DNA from: Trema orientale
Lineage: Eukaryota > Streptophyta > Magnoliopsida > Rosales > Cannabaceae
Length of the DNA stretch: 64,000 bases
Assembly (NCBI GenBank): GCA_002914845.1
Contig: JXTC01000083.1
Span: 599,475 to 663,474 of the forward strand
Direction: 5' to 3'
Part shown: piece by piece, positions 46,966 to 58,515 of the stretch
Position numbering within the stretch: the first letter of the stretch is position 1
How the letters are laid out: every line of letters begins with the position of its first letter
Position numbers and translations under genes: made by a program
The notes under the pieces: model-generated
Seen by the model: only the letters and a program-made list of their open reading frames with translations
Database searches by the model: none
What the model was told of the DNA's origin: nothing

Positions 46966-49890
46966 ATATATACAGATACTATATATTTTTGGCTATTATA
47001 TAGTATACTAACTTTTCCACATTAATTATGTTAGTGCTACCGGCTATGTATGTACGGACTCGTTTCAGTGACCTATTGTTTTTTTTCTCCTCTTTCGGCT
47101 ATCATTCAAAGACTAGAATATACATTGCATGTTATTACCAACTTTTCTTTTCCGAGTGCAATCTCAACTTCCTCTAAAATGCACAAATTAAAAAAATATA
47201 TAAATAAATCTGAAGGCGATGGAGAGGTTTGTCCAAAATGGATAAGTAACTTTCACACATTTCCTAGCCTGTGCAATAATAAATTAAATAAATGTCAATG
47301 CTTTCATACGAAGGAAAGGCCTCCAGCCTCCACAGGAATAGACAAGTTATGATTTTTGACTAATGAGTAATGAGTAAGAACTATTGGACCTGGTTGAAAT
47401 ACGTTTGAATTATATCGTACGTTAATTTCATCACAAAACGGTGCCATCAGGCCAAATTGAAGACGATGTTATCCAAATATTGATCAATTATTATATATAC
47501 ATGGGTACCACATTTGTCTCATGCTTACCATTAGTGAAACAGTCACGCCATCATGTATAGCTAGCTAGCTATATAATACAGATCATGAAGCGAGATAGAT
47601 GACCGAAAACAAAGTGCTATAGCATGGTTTTGTTTTGTTTTCCTTTTTTTTTTTTTCTTAAGTATAGCATGGTTAACCTATATAAGAAAATGTTAACGAA
47701 TCACTCTTACATCGATCGCTGTATATATGTACATATCACAATATTAGTGCAGTCCTGTCTTCTACAGTACTAAAAGTCTTAAAATTGGTGTGCGTGATAT
47801 TGCCAAATATTTGAAAAAATAAAAAATAGAGGAAAATTATTAATTTGTGTTTAATCAATAAGGTTCGAGGAGGATGAGGATAATTTGGTCAAACCAGTCA
47901 GTAACAGAATTCATCATGTGTGTATTGTATTTTTAATGTTTAACGGACCTTATGATGGGCAAATTGGTAAAGAAAAACAAGGGATAAATTTAATTTAATA
48001 AATAACTAAACAGTTGGCCTGTCTGTTAGGGGTTTGATGCGATGCGAGTGGGACTAATGATGTTAAGACGGACTGTGGGGACCACCGGATTCTAGATGAT
48101 GGGGCCACCTAAGCGGTCTCAGTCAGTCTCACTCAGTTAGTAACCACGGCAGTGAAACCAAACCAAGCAACCAACCACGACCGTTTATTTTATTTTTTCT
48201 TCAAATTACTCGATGAAAAAACTTTAAATGAAACATGTATTTCATATTTACCTGTCACCCCACCAAAAAAAAAAAAAAAAAGGAATGTCATGAAAGCTAT
48301 ACATGCATCAATATTCTGCAAGATAAAATTACTTTTTTTTTTACCTTGACAAGTTTGGTTGACATATATCTCCAAAATTGTTTATGGAAAAAAAAAATTA
48401 AAATGATTAAATAAATTTGGAGAGAGAGAGAGAGAGCAATGGTGGTCATAATTGGCACTCATTTGAGGTTATCATAACCCTCGGCGCCACGCCTCGATCA
48501 TGCAAGATTGGAACACGCTACATTTTACACAGGGGAGGGAGCAGTGAGCACATTCAAATAGGCCTTTTTAAGCTTCAGCATATATTCTCTTCTTTCTTTC
48601 TTTCTTTCTATAATCTCTTTTTTAAGACTTTTCACACTCCAAAAGTCAAAAGTGCTGTTTAATGCCAGGTGGGTTATGGTACGTAAATTCTTATTTTCTT
48701 TCTGCTTATAACGCCTTTTCCAGCTTATTCAAGGCCCTTGGATCTGTGACTGTGGCCACTTTAGTTAGTCTAACTCTAAGCAGCTGTATTAGTTTTCCAT
48801 CAGCGTTGATCAAGTAATAAATTTTGTTATTAAATTTCAACGCAATATTAAAGGGACAGGATCTAGCAGCCTAGCTGTATGAACATTACCGCTACAACCT
48901 TAGCTACAAGAGATTTAAATATCTTATAATCAACAAATAAATGATGTCATCTGATTGGTGACGAGAATTTCAGCTGCTCAAATCAACAGTATTATTAATC
49001 TAAATAAATTTTGCCTAGATATACAAGTAACATACACTATTTCATGTATATAACAGTTTATTTATAAATGATAATTTTATTAGATTTTTAAATAATATAT
49101 ATGAAAGAGTTAGAGAGAGAGAGAGAGACGAACCCAGTAGATTTGCATTCTCAAATTATTACATGATTAGGGCTCAATCAAGCATGCAATAAGCTTCACT
49201 ATTACTATCGACTGAAGAAAACATGACATCATAACCACCAAAATTATTTCATATATGCTTGTAGATAGGGATCCTTTATCATATATATATAGGACCTTTA
49301 GGACTAAACACTAGAAGCTACTTAGGATCCTTAAGTTGAATAAGTAGCCTTTGTCTAAATTATGAAGGGGTCCAATCCATACCATCATCTTCAGATGTAG
49401 AACTGAGACCGAGTGACCTATGAAATGTTTGACTAGTGTGTACAAATGGCTTAAGCCTTAAGCAAGTCGAATCTATTTTTTTTCCTTTCATTATTTTACT
49501 CTTTTAAACTAAGAAGTGAATAACACAAGGGGCTCATGGCGAAATTACTGATGTCCCATTTTTTTAATAGGAAAATTAGTGTAAAACGTTATATAAACGG
49601 TCTTTTAGTTGAAAAAGGAGGACATATATTAAAATGAAGTGTTAAAAAACAGCAACTTGCTGTGATTACTCATAACAGAATTTGTGTTTATCTTATTAGA
49701 GAGGTTGATGTTAGCACTTCTCGTAGTATTATCAACTCTTATAGGCCCATTTATAAACCAAAGCTGAAAAAGCATGCCCCATTTTTTTGGTGTTTCTATA
49801 AGGATTTAGAATTAGTTCAATGCCCTGCCCCTAGCCCTCCATTAGTTCGCTGCCACATTATTTCTTTGTCCTAAGAGGTTTTCTGTGTTC

Positions 49891-50437
49891 AGGGTCAATG
49901 GCACAAATGGTCCCTAAAGTTTCCAATTTGTGCCAATTTAGTCCTCAAAGTTTTAATTGTAATAATTAATAATAAATTCCTTTATAAAAAAATATTAATT
50001 AATAAATTTCTAAATTTTCTGATTTGTAGCAAATTGGTCCTTATAATGTCTAAATTGTAATTTGCTATTAAATTTTTGACCAAAAATACATGTAAGGAGC
50101 ATGTTGTGGCATCTGAGAATATTTTTGAAAGGTAGTGTGAGAATTTTAATCATAAAAATGAACAATCATATAAATTGTAACACCAAGAACTCTAAAAAAT
50201 GGAAAGAATGCATCTTTTCTTTTCTCTAAATCTTTTTATTCAATTTATTTTCTTTTAAATACACTTTCAGATAGTATAACGTGTTCCTCACATGTGTTTT
50301 GGGTCATAAATTTAACAACAGGTTGCAGTTTAGACAATTCAAGACCTAAATTACTCCAAATCAACAAATTCAAGGATTTAATTGACATAATAAAAATACA
50401 GGTTGGATACTTAGGGACCATTTGTGCCATAAACCCT
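49891..50437. mobile_element. MITE with ATGGCACAAATGGTCCCTAA ends
   Basis: The left end AGGGTCAATGGCACAAATGG and the reverse complement of the right end AGGGTTTATGGCACAAATGG match over their outer 25-30 bp, both running into TCCCTAA. The flanks (TCTGTGTTC and TCTGTTTAT) may be a decayed 9-bp target duplication, as in MULE-type elements. It has no coding content. Confidence 0.65.
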
Positions 50438-50880
50438 TCTGTTTATTTGATAAATCGATGAAAGTAGCTCATTCAAGTCGATCTACAATTTGGACAGGAA
50501 CTTTTTTTTTTGGGGGGGAAAATATCCTTTCCTAATGAAACTTCTTTTTTTTTGCTCGTGCTTCCTGCCACCTCTTTGATGCCCCTGCAGATAGATTTAT
50601 TAGTTATTTTTCACTCACTCTATCCATGAGAAGAGAAGTGCAGCCTTTTTTTGTTGTTTACTCCTTAAAAAATTTATATTAAAGGGACAATTCAGAGGAT
50701 TGGGATCCCGTGCTTCTTAAAGTTACCGTGTTTTGGGGTTGCGCAAACATATATTGTACAATGCACACACACTTCTCGAGCGCTGTGATCCTATAGTCTC
50801 TGTAAACTCGCAAACTTGTTCCTATATATGTGCCCATGTTTTGACGCGCGCTTATTTTGGACTCTCCTTAGCGTGAAATA

Positions 50881-51172
50881 ACATTATCTATGAAATAATG
50901 TATAGCCCAATTAAAATATAATATTGTAGAATAACGTTAATAAATGCAACCCCTAATGTTTCATCAACAATTTTATTAAAATTTTAAAAAAGAAAACTTT
51001 GGTTCTTGTTAAAATTGGCTGATGTGAAAACATTATCTATAAAATAGTGTAACCCATTTAAAATATCATTGTACAATAATGTTAATAAATGCGACCCTTT
51101 ATGTTTCATCAACAATTTATTAAATTTTAAAGAGAAAACTTTGGTTCTCCTTAAAATTGTCTGATGTGATAA
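50881..51172. repeat. About 149-bp tandem duplication
   Basis: ACATTATCTATGAAATA... and ACATTATCTATAAAATA... start two direct units at 50881 and about 51030. TTAATAAATGC, ATGTTTCATCAACAATTT and GAAAACTTTGGTTCT recur in the same order. The units are diverged by perhaps 15%. Non-coding. Confidence 0.7.
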
Positions 51173-53024
51173 ATTAAAACATGTCTTGCACCACTATAAA
51201 TTCTATCCCTGGATCACTTTTGTTTCTTCTTTGGCTAGCTATGTATGAAACTGATTATGGAACTATATATAACTCCTAGAAGTTTGAGCCACATCAATAA
51301 CCTTTAAAAAAAATCACCTTTGCCAAAATTGACATGTCCCAAAGTCCATAAATACCAAAACCAGTAGTCATCAATGCTAAGAAGGCAGCAAATTAAGCCA
51401 TCATACGAATATGATTAGTATGAAAGAGCAGGCGGCGCCTAGGCTTCACGCCCGTAAGTTTGGCCACCAAGTGGTCCAACGTCTCTCCCATATATTGCCC
51501 ATTAAAAATTCAAATGGCCTGCTAGTTTTAAACTTTGGGAGCCATTAATCATCATATAAAGAGGCTCTCCTTCCACTCCAGCAGAAAGTGTGCCGCATGT
51601 GGAATCATAGCTAGTCTTAATTACGTTTACAATCTTTTTTATTATAATTAATTTTTCCCACTGTCTAATTAATCAACTTATTTTCTAATTTATTGACCAA
51701 CTTTAAGCTATATATCAAATATTGTAGCAGAATGCATGAGCCTTTATTAACTTCAATAAGTTCGGATATAATATGTAGGAGTCCACGTTCTGCGGTCTGT
51801 TTAGATACTTTTAATTGGTGCCAATAGCCATATACTATGCATGTATTTGCTCAACTAGTCTATGTCATGTGATTTAGAAGATATGTTTATATATTATATA
51901 TATGATCTGTTTCGTAATTGTGATCATCAAATATTTAAATAATTCCTCCACAAAAATCACCATAACACATTCAATTGTCTAATTGTCTTCTTACAAAACT
52001 GAGTTTGGGTAACGGATCCTTCCAACATAAATGTGTGTGTGTTTATATATACATATATATATATATACATATTGAGAGTGGGGGCATGAATTGATCCTAA
52101 ACGTTAACCATGTATTCATTATGAAGCATGCAAGTCAATGACATATTTGAGGGCTCCAGCAGGCATGATTAACGGGGCGATGGGACGTTGGGCCTTTAAC
52201 TTTTTGCATTCTACACGTCCAAACTAATCAAAGATTTCATTACGAAGAACATGCTTCGTTTGATAAGATGGGAAAGCTAGACCACCACCACCACCATAGA
52301 AACAAACATGTGAAAAAGAGAAGAAAAATAAGAAAATTTCAATTGAGATAATTGACGAGTATGTCCCATTCGGATACATAATTGGAAATCATACAAATAA
52401 TGGCTGAATATTTTGTAGAAGTAACCAGATCAAGAAGAAGGCATTTTAATCCATGTCCCTTTCGAATATATTCTTGTAATCATGAGAAAGTAGGTATTGG
52501 AGACTACATCGTTTTGAGTAATCTCCTCTTGGGAGCGCCCCAGTAAGCTATTATAAGCATTCACATACAGCTTGATTCTAGATGATAGGAAGAATGATTT
52601 TTTGGGGTTATCTGGTCAAAATGTGGTTCAAAAAGAGAATTTCCGTGTCAGTTTGCACTAGAACTTGTCAATTTACACAATCATTACTGATTCTGGTAAT
52701 CTTTGCTTGGACTACCCCCTCTCTTTTTTTTTTTCCTCCCCTGTTTGGTATGGGCCAGAGTTGGGGTCCACAATGGGTAATACAACAAAATTTTGGGCCA
52801 GTAATTGGACTATAAGAAAATGCACAATGGGCTTGGATAATTGAGACTTCATATTCATCCAAAACAAACTCTCAGCCCTATTTTCTTATTTCATGAATGG
52901 GAAATGTTTCATTTTGAACCAGAGACCATATTCTTGTTATATATATAGTCTTCACACGGACAAAAATATGAAAATAAAAAAAATTTAAAATAAAAAATTG
53001 CTGATACAAAATTTCCTCTTGTTC

Positions 53025-54662
53025 CTACTTGGGATGTTTCAATGGTATGGCATTGATATTCTCTAAAGACTCCAAAACCTCTTCCATGGATGGCCTGTTT
53101 TTACGGTCATATTGGAGGCATTTTGTTATGAGCTCAGCTGCTTGCCATGCACCTTCCATTGGGTACTGATCCGCTAGCCTTGGGTCCATTATTTTCTTGA
53201 GTCTCTTTCGCTCCTGGAGATGAGGCCCGGCCCATTTTACCAACTCTATCTCCTCCTCGGGACGAAACTCGTCAATCGCTTGTCGGCCCGTTAGCATTTC
53301 CAGCATCACAACCCCGAAACCGTACACGTCACTTTTTACGTATAAATGCCCTGTCAATATGTAATCGTCACTAGTGCATTTTACACGTAAATGCCCCTTC
53401 AATAATATTGTTAACATAAATAAGAACTAAGTTAATCCTCAATTCGATGGCATGTGACACTAGTGATTATTACCAGTTTCAACATATTCAGGAGCTGCAT
53501 AACCATGAGTTCCCATGACACGAGTTGTCACGTGCGATTTGCCATCCACGGGGCCGAATTTTGCCAGACCAAAATCTGAGAGCTTTGCATTATAAGCCTG
53601 GATCGATCGTACATGGATGACATAAAGAAACAATTTGGACAATGCAATTGAATTAATTAATAGCGGATGCATTCAAATTTTTACACATTAATATAAACCG
53701 AAAAAAAATAAATAAGTTAATTTTTTTATTTACCTCATCAAGCAAAATATTTGAGGTCTTGAAGTCACGGTAAATGACGGGCTTCTCTGAGCTATGTAGG
53801 AAAGCTAGGCCTCGAGCTGCTCCTATTGCTATTTTAAGCCTTATTCTCCATTCAAGTGCTTCAAAAGCTCCTACGGCCGTAACAAATTTGATCAATATAA
53901 AAAGCTTTAATTTTTTTTTAATTTTTTTTTTTTGTTTTTGCTTAGACTAATCATATAATAAAAACTCGTATGCACACATGTACGTAAATTACTTGATCCA
54001 ATATTCTAATTATTATAAGTCTTTAAAGTTTCAATGTGACTCTTACTGGTGAAGATGTACTTTTCTAAGCTTCCATTGGTCATATACTCATACACAAGAA
54101 GAAATTGATTCTTCTCCCAACAAAATCCGAGGAGCTTAACCAAATTTGGATGAGACAAATTGGCCAGAAATTTCACTTCAGCCTGCACGGACAGCGACAT
54201 AACTTTTTAGTAATTAGCAAAACAACACCAGAAAAATTGTATTAACAAATTTGTTTTAGTAATTATTAATCTTTGTATAGTATATATGGTATCTTGTGTT
54301 CAATAATAAGTCTCCTCTCTTGACTAGAATATTACTGTCTATTAATAATGTGACAAACAATAATATCATTTGGTATACGGCCGCCGGCCGGCAGTGAGAA
54401 ATTAAATTACCTTCCACTCTTTTAGGCCTTGACAGCTATGGGGGAACTTGGACTTCTTGACCGCAACGGGGATTCCGACCCCGTCGGTCGTCGAGGGCGC
54501 GTAGGTCTTGTCGTTGAGCCAACCTTTGAAAACCTCTCCAAAGCCTCCCTCTCCCAGGAATGTTCCGAATTCCCTAGTGACCGTCTTTAATTCCGCCAAA
54601 CTGAATACTTTCAAGCTTGGCTTTATAATCCTTCCCTTTGGAGGATTTACATCATCATTCAC

Positions 54663-54695
<33 letters not shown>

Positions 54696-54974
54696 GATCT
54701 CCATGGCCATTGAAGCTGTTTCATTTTGTTTGCCGTCACTTGTTGATGGAATTGATGTTCCTGTGTGATCAACATATGTATATATATCACGTATATGTGA
54801 AAGGAAAGTACTTGTATGTGAGCAAAAAATGATCAAAAGAAAAAGAAAGGAAAGTAATTATGGAAACTATTGTTTAAAGCTAGCTAATTAGTACTCATAA
54901 TAATTACCTGGTTTAGGAGAGTTTTGGATGGAAAGCCTAGAATTACTTGCTGGATATTTCACACAATTTCCCAT
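53025..54974 (-). CDS. Receptor-like cytoplasmic kinase, RLCK-VII/PBL type (copy A)
   Basis: Ser/Thr protein kinase of 379 residues. Exons: 54908-54974, 54411-54760, 54047-54182, 53734-53870, 53474-53597 and 53025-53350. MGNC at the start gives an N-myristoylation Gly2 and a palmitoylation Cys4, so membrane attachment is likely. Kinase motifs: GEGGFG 92-97, VAVKK with Lys124, YRDFK with catalytic Asp220, DFG at 238-240, then [15 protein letters not shown]. The [14 protein letters not shown] block and absence of an ectodomain are typical of RLCK-VII kinases, which act downstream of receptor kinases in immunity and development. By memory it is closest to the CST/PIX13 group. Residues 45-55 are a run of 11 Asn from an ATT microsatellite. 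The last intron carries a partial copy of the start of exon 6. It is the tandem partner of copy B. Confidence 0.93.
54666..54695. repeat. Coding ATT/AAT microsatellite in kinase copy A
   Basis: Ten perfect ATT units on the + strand, read as AAT codons on the minus strand; with one adjacent AAC they encode 11 Asn. It sits in the variable linker between the acylation motif and the kinase domain, so changes in length keep the frame. Confidence 0.9.
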
Positions 54975-55848
54975 GAGGATCACGATATACCTGATATATA
55001 TACCTTCTCTTTCTTTATGTTGTTACTACATGTGAACGTACGCTGAACGTACCTTTCTGCTCCTCAATAAGTACCCCAACAAGGCTTTGAGATAAGTTGA
55101 GAAAACATAGACCAATAGCAAACAAATTGTAAGACGCCTGTGGTTTCTGGAGATGTACAATGCTTTATCAAATTTGGTAAGCGGCTTGGCCGGCCGTCCC
55201 ATCACTTCTCTCTCTCTCTTCTCACAATGCTAAAACCAATTAATAGAATATTGAAAAGAAGCATTATTCTTAAACTTCTATGATAATGACCTGAGGTTCA
55301 TTTTTTTGATAGTGCCTTTTAGTTAACAATGGATTCGTATCATTATAATTTGAAACGATATTACGTTACAATTCTACGACAACCGCAAAAGTAAAAAAAA
55401 AAACAATTAACTAACACCATTTCCCGTGAAAAAGTCAATATTGCCACTTCTTTTTTATGCAGAGAACAAATAATTACATCTTACTACTAAAAACGAATAG
55501 TCCAAAAGAACCTGTTATTTCTCTCTCTCTGTCTCTTTCATTGACACTTTCTTTGTGTGTAGATACATAATGTTTGCCACATCATTGTTAAACAATTCTC
55601 TGAACCGGAAAGATAAGAGAATTATTCTAAAGGGAAAGCAAACTCTTATCATTTGAAATTTGATTTGGCACTACATTTTTTTTTTTGGGTGTGGCGCGGG
55701 GTGCTACATATACTACAAATAAACGTGCTATAATTTTAGCTGATATGGTACAATCCTAACAAAAGTTACAAGAAGACAATCGCAAAAATGTAAAAACTCA
55801 ATGACACAAAAGATGATAAAATTGTTTATTTACTTCATCGGCCATGGA
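54975..55848. other. Spacer between the two kinase genes
   Basis: About 870 bp that must hold the promoter of copy A and the 3' end of copy B. A CT-rich run lies at about 55207-55222 and another near 55520-55535. I see no clear TATA box and no further gene. Confidence 0.4.
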
Positions 55849-58515
55849 CTAGCGTCGATAAGCAGAAGTAGTAGCACTACCATTGCCACCATGCCTATGA
55901 CGGATTGGAGACCTATGATGTTGATCCTCATGGCGTTTATTATTACTAGGTTTCTTCTCTTTTATATTTACTTTGATGGTGTTGATTTTCTCCAACGTTT
56001 CCAAGACCACTTCCATTGAGGGCCTACTTTTTGGGTCAGATTCCAAGCATTTTAGTATGAGGTCAGCAACTTGCATTGCACCTTTTATTGGGTACTCCCC
56101 TCCAAGCCCTTTATCCACTATCCTTGTCAGCTTCTTCTTTTCCGTAAGAGAAGGCCTGGCCCAATCCACTAAAACATGTTCCCCTGACGGCCTATTCGTG
56201 TCAAGGGCCCGTAGGCCCGTCAGTAATTCCAACAACACGACTCCAAAACCGAACACATCACTTTTCAAGTACAAGTGTCCTGTTGATATGTAATAATTTA
56301 AACAGTTAACAAACACGTAGATAACATTGTAATGTAGAAGTGAATTGGCTACTCTTTGGACTATAATTAGTAAATTTGTTAGAAATAAATTTATAATTTT
56401 AGTTAATAAGAAATCATAATCTAAATGAAGACTAGGATCATAGATCTTGTTCTTGTGCTACAATATTACCGGTTGCCACATACTCGGGAGCTGCATAACC
56501 ATAGGTGCCCATGATACGAGTCGTCACGTGCGAGTTGCCATTTACTGGGCCCAACTTTGCAAGCCCAAAATCCGAAAGTTTTGCATTATAAGCCTACAAG
56601 GTACAAAATGAATCAAGAAAATAAATAAATAAAATATATCTTTTCTTTTTGTGAAATGAAATTTATATATTTAATTAAAATTGGAAAGAAAAAAGGTAAC
56701 AATACCAAAACATATACTTTTTGTCCCCTCAAAAAAAAAAAAAAAAAAAACATATACTTTTTGGTTCCCCACAAGAAAATTGCAGAAAGTAAAATTGCCA
56801 TTTAAAAAGGGGGAAGAAGCTAACCGCGTCAAGCAAAATATTAGAAGTTTTGAAGTCTCTGTATATGACCGACTTCTCTGAGTTGTGCAAAAACGAAAGG
56901 CCTCTAGCTGCTCCAATTGCTATTTTAAGCCTTGTGCTCCACGAAAGTGGTTCTGCACCTTCTACAAAAACACAACAAAAAGAAATTTGAACCCCAAAAA
57001 ATAGGGTCAGATATTTTTAGAACTCATACAAAAATATAAATAAAAAACTTTTCTTAAAAAAAAAAACGAACACTTACTTCTAAAAAGGTGGTTTTCCAAA
57101 CTTCCCTTCTGCATATATTCATATACAAGAAGGAATTGATTATCTTCCCAACAGTATCCCAGGAGTTTAACCAGGTTGGGATGACTAAACTTCCCCAAGA
57201 ATTTTACTTCGGCCTGCATAATGCATATTCCGAACTCAAAATCAATTGAAATTTCATATGTTTTTTTAATGTTATTTAAGTACGTCCAATTGGCCGCCTC
57301 ATTAGTACAATTATTTACCATGCAATTTTTATTTTTTTTTTTGGGAAAGAGTGAGAAGATTTGTTGGCTAAAAATTAATAAATGTGATGCGTTGTGGAAT
57401 ACGACATTACAGCAACAACCCAATTTGTAATCCCACGCAGCCATGATGAAATCCACGAGAGAAAATATACATACATATATATATATATATTATCCCAACG
57501 CACTAGCTCATCTAAGATAGTCAAGAACCTCTATACAACTTGAGTACATGCACCAAACAAGAAAATGTGTCATTTTAGTCCTTGCAATTATTGGTCCGAA
57601 AGACTTTTTGCTATAGATAAAGATAACAACCCCTTTTTTTACGGGGAAAAAAAAAAGCCAAATTTTCTTCCTCTAACAAAGCATACGGCGGGCGCTAGCT
57701 CCTAACATTCCCCAAAATTAAGCATCTGAATATCCTTACATTTTCATAATCAACTTCACATTTGTTGGACTTTGGCACAACAAAAATGGCATAACAAAAA
57801 TTGATTAAATGATTAAAACTACGTACCTGCCACTCCTTAAGGCCTTGAGAGCTATCAGGGTTGGATTTCTTAACGGCGACGGCGATTCCGACGCCGACCC
57901 TCGATGGCGCATAGGTCTTTTCGTCGACCCAGCCTTTGAAAACTCTTCCGAAGCCGCCTTCTCCCAACACCGTGTCGGGTCGAAAGTCCCTGGTGGCCCG
58001 CTTGAGCTCCGCCAAGGTGAACAATTTCAAGCTCGGAGTTATAACTTTCCCATTTGGAATTGGAGGACTACTCGCACTAGCACTCGCACTAGCACTAGCA
58101 CTAGCACTAGTGCTACCACTACTATAATTGTTTGCTTCGTTATTGGTCTTGTCGTTTTGATCATCTGTACTCCCAACTATCTCGGCCTCAACCGCGTCAG
58201 CCCCTTTGCTACCACTTCGATTCTCTGTGTTGTTGTAGTTTTGTCCATTGTTCTGGTGGTCATCGTTTTTCGATGCTTCTGCGAGACAATAGTAGATATT
58301 ACCCAAAAAGGAGAAATAGAAATTAAATTAGACATTCAAGTATATGTTTGGTTGATGAGAAAGTAGTAAAAATATATCTATAGGCTATGGGAGTATCCAA
58401 AAAACAAAAAACAAGAGTAAGAAAGAAGGGTTACATGATATGACCTACCTTGGTTGATGTACTTGGTGGTGCCTGGGGTATGGTTAGTGACAGGAGTTCC
58501 AAAACAATTTCCCAT
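55849..58515 (-). CDS. Receptor-like cytoplasmic kinase, RLCK-VII/PBL type (copy B)
   Basis: Ser/Thr kinase of 448 residues. Exons: 58449-58515, 57827-58278, 57078-57213, 56825-56961, 56470-56593 and 55849-56279; exons 1, 3, 4 and 5 have exactly the same lengths as in copy A. MGNCFGTP gives the same myristoylation/palmitoylation signal. Motifs: GEGGFG 128-133, VAVK with Lys159, YRDFK with Asp254, DFG at 272-274, and the [14 protein letters not shown] activation segment. [11 protein letters not shown] ahead of the lysine resembles the CST/PIX13-like RLCK-VII group. The linker before the kinase domain (about 23-100) is long and Asn/Ser-rich and includes an alternating Ser-Ala run from a hexamer repeat. 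The basic, His-rich tail after the kinase domain ([16 protein letters not shown]) is longer than in copy A. It likely acts at the plasma membrane; the upstream receptor is unknown. Confidence 0.94.
58071..58113. repeat. Coding hexamer repeat in kinase copy B (Ser-Ala run)
   Basis: ACTAGC/ACTCGC hexamers are repeated about seven times and encode alternating Ala-Ser on the minus strand. The position corresponds to the Asn run of copy A, in the linker ahead of the kinase domain. Confidence 0.85.

Larger units (their letters stand above)
42060..53024. other. Gene-poor spacer between NPC1 and the kinase pair
   Basis: About 11 kb without a recognisable gene. It holds a 957-bp MULE-type element (43084-44040), a diverged CACTA-like element (44908-45404), a minus-strand SINE (46653-46814), an R1 fragment (46895-46965), a MITE (49891-50437) and a tandem duplication (50881-51172). 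A GA run lies at 48418-48436 and a TA-rich stretch near 52050-52070. At 52740-52840 several TGGGCC/TGGGCT motifs lie downstream of the first kinase gene. Short open frames here have no recognisable product. Confidence 0.5.

Noticed and set aside
57809-58366. A 185-codon open frame on the + strand opposite kinase copy B
   Set aside because: It lies antisense to exon 2 of a well-supported kinase gene and is opened by the hexamer repeat; it has no recognisable domain.
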